From the NCBI GenBank assembly GCA_946886075.1, contig CAMPHR010000001.1, forward strand, positions 124,001 through 188,000: a stretch of DNA of 64,000 nucleotides, in the 5' to 3' direction. Below the pieces are notes generated by a model that made no database searches, was not told the origin of the DNA, and worked only from the letters and a program-made list of their open reading frames with translations. Position numbers and translations under genes: made by a program. Position 1 is the stretch's first letter. Every line of letters begins with the position of its first letter. Shown here piece by piece: positions 25,983-33,278 of the stretch. Origin of the DNA: an uncultured Novosphingobium sp. (GTDB lineage: Bacteria; Pseudomonadota; Alphaproteobacteria; Sphingomonadales; Sphingomonadaceae).

Positions 25983-26702
25983 TCAGCTTTGCGCTGCGGT
26001 CACGCTTGCCGTCACATGACCCACGCGTTGAGCCAATTTGGTCGGGTTCGTCAGTTGGAGCCGCCCTGTGCGCGGGACGACGTCGCCCCGGCCCCGTAAC
26101 TGCTGGAGCGTGCGATTGACATGAACAGAAGTCAGGCCGAGCGCGTCGGCGAGGGCGCTTTGCGTGAGCGGCCACGCGAAGCTGCCGTCGCTGACAAGGC
26201 CGCACAGGGTCAAGCGGTCGCACAATTCCAGCATCAGGTCGACAACCCGCTCTTCGGCATTGAGGCGGCCGAGGCGGGTGATTTGCGCGAGGAGATAGGC
26301 CTCATCGAGCGCATGGCTGACATGATAGGCTTCTTCGAGCGACGGATAGCCGGAAGATGGCGCGGCGCAGATGGTGAGTGAGCTGAGCGCCACCACCGTC
26401 GATACCGACAAAGGCCGGTGGTGGCGGCAATTGCCGATGAGGTCTCCGGGCAGCAGAAGGCTCATGATCTGCCGCCGCCCGTCGGTCAGGAAGCGGGTCC
26501 GCGCGGCCCAGCCGTCAAGGATCAACATCGGACTGGCGACCGGCGCGCCTTCGGCGATCAGCTCTCGCCCAGGCTTGAGCGATCGGCTGCGTTGGGCCGC
26601 GTCGGCAAGGGCCGCCTGCGCGAAGGCGTCGAGCGGCGCAAGCGCGGCCAGCCTGCGGACGGCGGGATGAACCGGCACGGCAAGGCAGGAAAATGGGGTC
26701 AT
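25983..26702 (-). CDS. Crp/Fnr-family transcriptional regulator
   Basis: 239 residues. The N-terminal two-thirds is a cyclic-nucleotide-binding-type beta-roll (LKPGRELIAEGAPVASPMLILDGWAARTR, MSLLLPGDLIGN). The C-terminal winged helix contains LTQSALADALGLTSVHVNRTLQQLRGRGDV, the Crp recognition helix. No Fnr Cys cluster is present, so it is not an oxygen-sensing Fnr. It belongs to the sphingomonad/rhizobial group often found beside single-domain regulators and HWE kinases, as here. Its start overlaps the upstream regulator stop by four bases. Confidence 0.9.
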   Translation of the reverse strand: MTPFSCLAVPVHPAVRRLAALAPLDAFAQAALADAAQRSRSLKPGRELIAEGAPVASPMLILDGWAARTRFLTDGRRQIMSLLLPGDLIGNCRHHRPLSVSTVVALSSLTICAAPSSGYPSLEEAYHVSHALDEAYLLAQITRLGRLNAEERVVDLMLELCDRLTLCGLVSDGSFAWPLTQSALADALGLTSVHVNRTLQQLRGRGDVVPRTGRLQLTNPTKLAQRVGHVTASVTAAQS

Positions 26703-27070
26703 GCCGGGTCAACCGGCGCGATCGCCGTCAGCTGGCGGATCAACTGCGGCAGGTCGAACGGCTTGTCGAGGCGGGGGACATCGCGGTAAGCGGGCGGCAG
26801 GGCCCACCGGTCATAGCCGGTCAGGAATGCGAAGGGCACCGCCCGTTCACGCAGGCGGTTCGCCAGCGTGTATGACTGTTCGCCATCCAGGTTAACGTCG
26901 AGCAGGGCGAGATCGATGTCCTCCTCCACAAGCGCTTGAGCGGACGCCAGCGTGCCCGCAGGGCCAACGACGATGGCTCCTGCTTCAGCAAGCGCCCGTT
27001 TGAGATCGGTAGCGATGAAATATTCATCCTCGACGATGAGGATGCGTTTGCCCGTCAGACCTTCGGTCAT
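26699..27070 (-). CDS. Single-domain response regulator (FxTGY type)
   Basis: 123-residue stand-alone receiver. RILIVEDEYFIATDL holds the acidic pocket; phospho-acceptor Asp is in LALLDVNLDGE; the conserved Lys is in RLDKPFD. The beta4 segment VPFAFLTGYD replaces the usual Thr/Ser region and resembles the FATGUY group of single-domain regulators that work with HWE kinases in the alphaproteobacterial general stress response. It has no output domain and must act by phosphotransfer or protein contact. It is four-base coupled at both ends, to a kinase fragment and to the Crp regulator. Confidence 0.88.
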   Translation of the reverse strand: MTEGLTGKRILIVEDEYFIATDLKRALAEAGAIVVGPAGTLASAQALVEEDIDLALLDVNLDGEQSYTLANRLRERAVPFAFLTGYDRWALPPAYRDVPRLDKPFDLPQLIRQLTAIAPVDPA

Positions 27071-27408
27071 CGGTCATCCTCCTCTTCCAGATCAGCGACG
27101 CGGTCGTGGTAGTGGACGATCAGCGGCACCGTGGTGCGAAAGCATATTCTGCTTCCCGTGGCGCTGAGCCGATTTGGCAATATATGCTCGATCAAATCCC
27201 GTCCGAACCCTTGTTGCGCTGGTCTGACCGGAATTGCCGGTATTCCCCGTTCCCGCCATCTAGGGTGGAGAAGAGGAACGGCACTATCATCCATGTTAAC
27301 AAGCCACTGAATATCGCGCTTTTCAGCCGGGTTCTTCAGCGCGCAGCGCGCGAGCGCCGTGGCCGCGAGGCCGCGAAGGGCGCCCGTCGTGGGGTTGCTG
27401 GTCGGCAT
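27067..27408 (-). CDS. Degenerate stand-alone HWE-kinase ATPase domain
   Basis: 113 residues from ATG 27408, which has an ideal GGAGG site seven bases upstream. The protein aligns without gaps to the ATPase part of HWE kinases: ALRGLAATALARCAL corresponds to the ALHELATNAxKYGAL N-box, RDIQW to the following strand, HPRWRERGIPAIPV to the WxExGGPPV block and GFGRDLIEH to the G2 box. The N-box Asn that binds Mg-ATP is replaced, and the sensor and phospho-acceptor His domains are missing. Its stop overlaps the response regulator start. It is either a decayed kinase kept for coupling or a repurposed binding partner. Confidence 0.6.
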   Translation of the reverse strand: MPTSNPTTGALRGLAATALARCALKNPAEKRDIQWLVNMDDSAVPLLHPRWRERGIPAIPVRPAQQGFGRDLIEHILPNRLSATGSRICFRTTVPLIVHYHDRVADLEEEDDR

Positions 27409-27560
27409 GCGCTGACCTCCAATAGCGCCCCGCCGCCTTCCCCCCGGGAACACGGATATCGCCTGAGCCATGCGTGAGTGAAAGGGAAACAAAGGGGGAG
27501 AGGATTGGGTCCCCACCTTCGCGGCTATTTCGACCGGTTCACCGAATGGTGGGATGGTCG

Positions 27561-27572
27561 GGTCGGCCGACC
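27561..27572. promoter_or_regulatory. 12-bp perfect palindrome in the porin/kinase-fragment gap
   Basis: GGTCGGCCGACC lies between the divergent kinase-fragment gene and the porin leader. It could be an operator; no regulator can be assigned. Confidence 0.3.
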
Positions 27573-27624
27573 GTCAAAACCGGGCGTTGATTGCTTTTTG
27601 TGCAATGCGAAAAATTTGCTTGCG

Positions 27625-27790
27625 CGGTCGAATGACCGGTGACAGCTTGACCGCCGTCGAAGCAGGGACGCTTCGGCGCAGGGGTTGAGACCGCCAATGA
27701 TGGCAGGGATCAGCCAGATCCAGCAGGATCGACATCGGCAAGGACGCCGCCCGGACTGGTCAACTGACCATGTTCTGGCGGCTTTTTTTT
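27625..27790 (+). ncRNA. Structured leader or small RNA with terminator upstream of porin
   Basis: Three stems in a row: CGGTC-GAAT-GACCG (27625-27638); CGCCG(T)CGAAGC paired with GCTTCGGCG (27652-27678); and a terminator in which GCCGCC (27746-27751) pairs GGCGGC (27777-27782) around an inner TGGTCA-AC-TGACCA stem, followed by eight Ts. The porin ATG is 173 bases further on. It may be a small RNA or a transcription-attenuation leader for the porin. Confidence 0.5.
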
Positions 27791-27962
27791 ATGTTCCGCG
27801 CGGACGCGAATGCGCGCTGCGGGCTTTTGTCATCACCTGCTGACGCAAGCGACGCTCGCTGCCTGGATGGCGGGGCGGTCCAGCGTGGCCGGGCGGAAGG
27901 ATCGGGATGTTCGGGGGGATGTGCTGGAGGGCTTTGCCATTGGGAGCGAAAAAGGGGGAATT

Positions 27963-29234
27963 ATGCGTGGATTGAACATGTTGCTGTCGGCGTCGGCGCT
28001 GGCTGCAGTCGCGACGCCGGCTCTTGCGCAAGACGTCGTGCTGAAGCCGATCATCGAAGCGCGCCTTCGTTATGAAACCGTTGATCAGGACGGACCCTTG
28101 CCCCTGACCAGCAGCAGGGACGCCGACGCCGTTACCGTTCGCCTGCGCGCAGGTGGTGAGTTGTCCAGGGGGCCATTTGCTTTCCTGGCGGAAGGTGAAG
28201 GTACGTTGGCGATCGATGAACATTACAACAGTGGCGTGAATGGCAAGACCCTCTACCCGATCGTCGCCGATCCCCAGACGGTCGAATTAAACCGCCTGCA
28301 GCTGCAATATCGCACCAAGCCGCTGATCATCACGCTGGGCCGCCAGCGCATCAACCTTGACGACCAGCGCTTTGTCGGGTCGGTCGCCTGGCGGCAGAAT
28401 GAGCAGACGTTCGATGCGCTGCGGGTCGAATATATGGGCATCAAGGACCTGAAGGTCGACATGACCTATGCCATCGCGGCGCGGACCATCTGGGGCGTTG
28501 ACGGGGGCAAGTTCGGCGCGGTGAGCCGTCCTGCGGAGATTGAGGGCGACGATGTGTTCCTGAACATCTCTTACAAGACGAAGCTCGGGACGCTGACCGG
28601 CTTTGCCTATTTGATCGACGAGGATGAGCCGGTGGCGGCGCTGCTTCGGAACAGCAGCCAGACCTATGGCGCGCGCTTTGCAGGCGCGGTGCCGGTCGCG
28701 AAGAAGGTGAAGCTCAGCTACCTCGCCAGCTATGCGCGGCAGAGCGACTATGCGAAGAACCCCGTGGATTACAGTGCCGACTATGTGGCGGCGGAGTTGG
28801 GGTTGGAGGTCGCCTCGTTCAAAGTGACGGGCGGTTATGAGCTGCTTGGTTCCGATAGCGGCGCGACCGGTGTGGCGGGCGGGTTCGCATTCCAGACACC
28901 CTTTGCCACGCTCCACAAATTCAACGGCTGGGCCGACAAGTTTCTGACGACGCCCGCGACCGGCATCCAGGACTATTATGGCGGGATCGCCTATACCGTG
29001 CCCAAGATCGGCAAGTCAGGCCCGCTGGTGGCGTCGTTCATCTATCATCATCTCAGCAGCGACCGGCTGTCGATCCATTATGGTGATGAGTATAATGCGC
29101 AGGTCACATGGAAGATCGACAAGCATCTGAGCGCGCTTGTCAAATATGCAGATTATCAAAGGAAAGGGATCAGCAGCTTTGCGGGCGATGCTGATACCAG
29201 GAAGTTCTGGGCGCAGATTGACTATGCTCTTTGA
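27963..29234 (+). CDS. Alginate-export-type outer-membrane porin
   Basis: 423 residues. The signal peptide ends at LAAVATPALAQ. The mature protein is a beta-barrel with alternating aromatic strands and the family pattern LKPIIEARLRYETVDQDG, ELNRLQLQYRTKPLIITLGRQRINLDDQRFVGSVAWRQNEQTFDALR; this matches the alginate_exp/PF13372 type of channel. It ends in QIDYAL. ATG 27963 has a GGGGG site and gives a correct signal peptide. Specific solute unknown. A structured RNA segment lies upstream. Confidence 0.85.
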   Translation: MRGLNMLLSASALAAVATPALAQDVVLKPIIEARLRYETVDQDGPLPLTSSRDADAVTVRLRAGGELSRGPFAFLAEGEGTLAIDEHYNSGVNGKTLYPIVADPQTVELNRLQLQYRTKPLIITLGRQRINLDDQRFVGSVAWRQNEQTFDALRVEYMGIKDLKVDMTYAIAARTIWGVDGGKFGAVSRPAEIEGDDVFLNISYKTKLGTLTGFAYLIDEDEPVAALLRNSSQTYGARFAGAVPVAKKVKLSYLASYARQSDYAKNPVDYSADYVAAELGLEVASFKVTGGYELLGSDSGATGVAGGFAFQTPFATLHKFNGWADKFLTTPATGIQDYYGGIAYTVPKIGKSGPLVASFIYHHLSSDRLSIHYGDEYNAQVTWKIDKHLSALVKYADYQRKGISSFAGDADTRKFWAQIDYAL

Positions 29235-29301
29235 TCCATCTGTGCGTTCAAGATTACTTCGAGGAATTTTGCAGCGCGGCTGAACGCCGGGTCTTGCGCC
29301 C

Positions 29302-29341
29302 AAAAAAAAAAAAACGGCTCGGTGCGTGTCACCGAGCCGTT
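29302..29341 (-). terminator. Intrinsic terminator of the TonB receptor gene
   Basis: A perfect 12-bp stem AACGGCTCGGTG / CACCGAGCCGTT with a five-base loop; on the minus strand it is followed by 13 consecutive T. On the plus strand it may also end the porin transcript. Confidence 0.85.
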
Positions 29342-29365
29342 CCATGATCCACGCCCGAAAATGGG

Positions 29366-31801
29366 TCAGAAGCTCACCTTGACGTCCCCTCCGACAGTGC
29401 GGGGTTTCTTGTAGGAGCCTGCGCCAAAGCCGAGGCCGCCAAAGTCGATGCCGAAATCGAGATTTCTCTGGTTGGTGAGATTGGCACCCCACAGACCGAC
29501 GTCGATCTTTGCATTGCCGACTTCGATATCCGACAGGGAAATGCGGGCGCTCAGATCATAGTCGGGCCGCGAACTGACTTCGCGGTTGAAGGGATTTACC
29601 CGGTCCAGGGCGAAGAAGTAGATGCGGCTGCGATAGGAAAGGTCGCTGCGCAGTGACAGCGTGCCGACGCCTACATCGACCGAATATTGCCCGCCGACGC
29701 GCGCATTCCACTTGGGCGTTTGCGACAGGTGCGCTTCATCGCCCACATTGATCAACTGGTTGAAGGTCGGCGAGGTAAAGTCGGGATCGCGATACAGATA
29801 TTCCTTGAAGTCCGGGTGTACATAGCCGACCGACCCGTCGATCTGCAGCCCGTTGAAGGGAAGCGCCGTCAGCTCCGCCTCGAACCCGCGGAACCGCGCC
29901 TTGCCCGCGTTGGAAACGACAGAGGTCGCCCCGCTGCTACCGCTTTGGAACTGCTGGATCTGAAGGTTGGAATAGTCGGTCTGATATACGGAAAGGTTGA
30001 GCCGCAGATGGCGATCGAACAGTTCCGACTTCACGCCCAGTTCATAGGCAGTAACGGTTTCCGGCTTGTAGGTCGTCAACTGTCCCTGCGGGTTCTGAGG
30101 GTCGATGCCGCCTGAACGATAGCCGGTGGAGACGCGCGCATAGGCCATGATATCCGGCGTGAAGCGATAATTTACCGAACCGAGCCAGGACACATTGTCA
30201 TTGTTGACGACGGTGGCTGCGGTCAATGTCGGCAGGTCAGTGCGCTGCAAGGTCTTTCGATCCTGCGTGTAACGCGCGCCGCCGGTGATTTCGAGCTTCC
30301 CATCCAGCGCGGAAGGCTTCCAGCTTACCTGACCGAAGATGGCGGCGGACTCGGACGTCGCCCGGAAGCCAAGAGTCGGCGTCAGGTTGATGCCGATCAG
30401 ACCCCCTGGCGTCAGCTGAGGATTGGCCAGGATATTGGCGGCAGTCGAAGCAGGAACGCCGAAAGCTTCCAGAAAAGCCGTCGGCGCGACCAGCGTCAGC
30501 GCTTGGCGATTATTCTGCGAGGCTTTTTCGTAGAAATAATAGACGCCCGCCACATAGCTCAGATCGCCAGACGAACCGAGTGCCTGAAATTCCTGGCTGA
30601 ATTGCCACTGTTTCTGCGGCGCATTGTTGCCGTTGTAGAGCCCGACATCGGCAATCGTGACACCAGTCGGCGACGCCGGATCAAAGTCAACCACCGGGCC
30701 GCGCAGATAGCCGTTACCGTCGAGCGTCAGGATCGTGTCCTGCCAGAAGCGCCGATAGCCAGTGATCGACTTCAGAGTCAGTTCGTCGATCGGTTCATAG
30801 GCAATCGTCAGCGAATGGCCGTAGATCCGCGACTTGGCCCCATAGCGCAGGTCGCCGAAGCGATCGACGAAGCCATCCTGACGCCCCGGATTGATCCGGT
30901 CAGGGCTGATGAGGAAGGGATCGCCGCCGAAATCGGGCGATTGGCTGAAATAGTTGAAGACGCTGGGCGTCGCGGCCAGCAATTGGAAATAAGGTGCGGT
31001 GCCCGACCGATAGTTGAAGTCGAAATTATAATTGACCGTGACATTACCAAGGTCGGCTTCAACACCGGCATAGAAGGCATCGCTGCGCAACGCGCCGGGG
31101 TCTTCACTGTCCGGCGTGTAGATATTGTCGATATAGCCGTCACGTTCCCGGTGCATGGCCGCCAGCGAAACCTTGATGGGCGATCCGCCGATGAAGCCGG
31201 TATCGACCCGGCCACGGACAAACCAGTCGTCATAGCTTGCATATCCGGCCTTGGCTTCCAGATGCATGTCGTCGGTGGGCTTTTTGGTGACCAGTTGGAT
31301 CGCGCCACCGATGGTATTGCGGCCGAACAAGGTGCCCTGCGGCCCGCGCAAGACCTCGATACGTTCAAGATCGACAAGGTCGAAGATAGCACCCGCCGCA
31401 CGCGCGATATATACGCCGTCGAGATAGACGCCCACCGCCTGGTCGGTCGCGGCGTCAGGCTGCTGATTGCCGACGCCGCGGATGAACAGTGAAACCGCGG
31501 TGAGGCTGGTCGATTGCTGCAAAAGCGACAGGTTTGGGGTGAAGCGAGGGACACTCGTCACGTCCAGCACATTCTGCTGCTCCAGGAACTCGCCCGACAG
31601 CGCGGTTACGGAAACCGGCACCGTCTGAAGCCTTTCCTGCGTGCGGCGCGCCGTCACAATGATGTCGGAAAGCCCGCCGCCATTTGGTGCCTGGGCCCCT
31701 GCAGTTGGATTGTCCTGCGGCGCCGCTTCCTGAGCAAAAGCCGGCGAGGCCAGCACCATCGCCAGTACGCCGGATATAAATGATCGATTGATACCGCCCA
31801 T
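29366..31801 (-). CDS. TonB-dependent receptor
   Basis: 811-residue outer-membrane gated channel. The signal peptide ends near ASPAFAQ. The plug domain starts with a TonB-box-like DIIVTARRTQERLQTVPVSVTAL, contains the LERIEVLRGPQGTLFGRNTIGGAI signature, and is followed by a 22-strand barrel ending in GGDVKVSF with terminal Phe. This belongs to the large sphingomonad group of receptors for plant or aromatic compounds and vitamins rather than siderophores; the ligand is unknown. ATG 31801 is supported by the signal peptide. Confidence 0.93.
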   Translation of the reverse strand: MGGINRSFISGVLAMVLASPAFAQEAAPQDNPTAGAQAPNGGGLSDIIVTARRTQERLQTVPVSVTALSGEFLEQQNVLDVTSVPRFTPNLSLLQQSTSLTAVSLFIRGVGNQQPDAATDQAVGVYLDGVYIARAAGAIFDLVDLERIEVLRGPQGTLFGRNTIGGAIQLVTKKPTDDMHLEAKAGYASYDDWFVRGRVDTGFIGGSPIKVSLAAMHRERDGYIDNIYTPDSEDPGALRSDAFYAGVEADLGNVTVNYNFDFNYRSGTAPYFQLLAATPSVFNYFSQSPDFGGDPFLISPDRINPGRQDGFVDRFGDLRYGAKSRIYGHSLTIAYEPIDELTLKSITGYRRFWQDTILTLDGNGYLRGPVVDFDPASPTGVTIADVGLYNGNNAPQKQWQFSQEFQALGSSGDLSYVAGVYYFYEKASQNNRQALTLVAPTAFLEAFGVPASTAANILANPQLTPGGLIGINLTPTLGFRATSESAAIFGQVSWKPSALDGKLEITGGARYTQDRKTLQRTDLPTLTAATVVNNDNVSWLGSVNYRFTPDIMAYARVSTGYRSGGIDPQNPQGQLTTYKPETVTAYELGVKSELFDRHLRLNLSVYQTDYSNLQIQQFQSGSSGATSVVSNAGKARFRGFEAELTALPFNGLQIDGSVGYVHPDFKEYLYRDPDFTSPTFNQLINVGDEAHLSQTPKWNARVGGQYSVDVGVGTLSLRSDLSYRSRIYFFALDRVNPFNREVSSRPDYDLSARISLSDIEVGNAKIDVGLWGANLTNQRNLDFGIDFGGLGFGAGSYKKPRTVGGDVKVSF

Positions 31802-31988
31802 TTCCTCATCCTCCCTGTCATGACACACTATTTTTATAGCTTGTTCACCCTGCTCGTTGGCAGACGTGGCTTTGTCATGCGCTGAGCTTCCTCCTAACTG
31901 CGCATTTCGTCAATGGTCTTTATGAGTGATCCGTAATTTCTGGTGATCTCACACATGAGAGCAACGCAGGTTGGCGCCCGCCCCCTGT

Positions 31989-32888
31989 TCAGGTTCGCCG
32001 GTGGATGACGCGATCGGCAAAGCGGCTGATCGCATCCTTCTTCACGGAAAGCTGGCCGATGTCAGCGCCTTGCGGGACATAGCTTTCCATTTCCCATGGC
32101 GTCGGCATCCACGGGATCGTGACCATATCGCCGATGCCATGTTCAGCGAGCCGCTCCTCCGTATGCGCGGTCAGTGGTTCGATCAGGGACGCGACGGGGG
32201 AAAATCCGGACCTTGGCAATCCCATCCCGGCCCGCAAGGCTTGCAGATGCTTCACGATCGCGATCGTGTCATCCACCGTGGCAGGGAGGCCCAACCAGCC
32301 GTCATTCGCCGCCGCGCGTCGCAGCGCCGGGGCCGATTTTCCGCCGACCCAAACCGGCACCGGACAAGGAGGCACAGGGCGCAGCAGCACAGCGTCGAAT
32401 TGGAAGAACTCACCATCGTGGCTTACTGTTTCGCCAGCCCAGAGCCTGCGGCAAATCGCCAATATTTCGTCCAGGCGGCGACCGCGCGTCGCGAAGTCTA
32501 TGCCCGCAGCGTCATATTCTTCCTTCAGCCAACCCGCCGATACGCCGCATATGACGCGGCCGGATGTGTAGACCGATGCGGTGGCGACCGCGCGGGCGAC
32601 GGTGAACGGGTCGCGCAAAGCCGCCAGGTAGATGTTGGTCGCCAGCCTCAATTCCCGCGTCTGCGCGCCCAGCAATGTCAGCGTGATCCAGGGGTCGGGC
32701 CATGGCGCATCGATCGGCCAGAAGATGTCACCGGATTCGGTATAGGGATAGGGCGTCTTGATCGACGCTGGCATGATCAGATGATCGGCATAGGTGACGC
32801 CGTAAAATCCACAGCTTTCCGCGTGTTGCGCCAGCGCGATCATCTGATCAAGCTCCGGCACCGCCATCATCGACAGCCAGAAACGCAT
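31989..32888 (-). CDS. LLM-class flavin-dependent oxidoreductase
   Basis: 299-residue luciferase-like TIM-barrel enzyme. MRFWLSMMAVPELDQMIALAQHAE, YADHLIMP, TNIYLAALRDPFTVARAVATASVYTSGRVICGVSAGWLKEEYDAAGIDF and PVWVGGKSAPALRRAA are the standard TIGR03619-type elements binding FMN or F420. ATG 32888 has a GGAGAGG site eight bases upstream. It lies upstream of the TonB receptor on the same strand and may act on the imported compound, but the 187-bp gap leaves a separate promoter possible. Confidence 0.88.
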   Translation of the reverse strand: MRFWLSMMAVPELDQMIALAQHAESCGFYGVTYADHLIMPASIKTPYPYTESGDIFWPIDAPWPDPWITLTLLGAQTRELRLATNIYLAALRDPFTVARAVATASVYTSGRVICGVSAGWLKEEYDAAGIDFATRGRRLDEILAICRRLWAGETVSHDGEFFQFDAVLLRPVPPCPVPVWVGGKSAPALRRAAANDGWLGLPATVDDTIAIVKHLQALRAGMGLPRSGFSPVASLIEPLTAHTEERLAEHGIGDMVTIPWMPTPWEMESYVPQGADIGQLSVKKDAISRFADRVIHRRT

Positions 32889-33190
32889 GGCTTGCCTCTC
32901 CTCACTTCCATTTGGCTTGCCTGCTCTTGATGAGGCAGGCTTTGTAAAGCGTCTATACGCGATCCGGGCGATAGTTCCGAATGGTGGATGTGTCGGAGCA
33001 TCGATGCCGGTATGGTTTCTTGCCAAGCTCTCGCCCTGTTGAGCGCGCAAGTCGCCCGACAGGAAGGCATTGGATGTGCTGGATTTTCCAAAAATGCGGT
33101 AAATTGTGCATTAACCTAGATTTTTGTCTGTCCCTTCCGCCCCATCGCACGGTATGCAGCAATAGCAGTCCGCCGTCGGGAAATAATCCA
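32889..33190. other. Intergenic region between LLM gene and hybrid-kinase operon
   Basis: About 300 bases serving two divergent transcripts. The part around 33095-33125 is AT-rich and could hold the kinase promoter. No operator repeat, RNA hairpin or gene was identified. Confidence 0.45.
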
Positions 33191-33268
33191 ATGATTTCAC
33201 TTCGCTTTTTGCCCCTCCTCGCCGTTGCGGCAGTTTCAGGGCAGGCCGCGACGCCCGCCCCTGCCTAG
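33191..33268 (+). CDS. 25-residue signal-peptide-like micro-ORF
   Basis: An ATG-started frame encodes MISLRFLPLLAVAAVSGQ followed by AATPAPA and a stop. It reads as a secretion signal (basic n-region, hydrophobic core, Ala-rich cleavage site) with almost nothing behind it. Its TAG lies ten bases before the hybrid-kinase ATG and is part of that gene's AGGA site. It may be a leader peptide, a tiny exported peptide, or the remnant of a deleted secreted protein. No strong ribosome-binding site precedes it. Confidence 0.35.
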   Translation: MISLRFLPLLAVAAVSGQAATPAPA

Positions 33269-33278
33269 GACGCCGCCG

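Noticed and set aside
25876..26223. 115-codon minus-strand frame overlapping the end of the Crp regulator
   Set aside because: It overlaps the HTH-coding part of a clear Crp/Fnr gene in another frame and has no start signal or motif.
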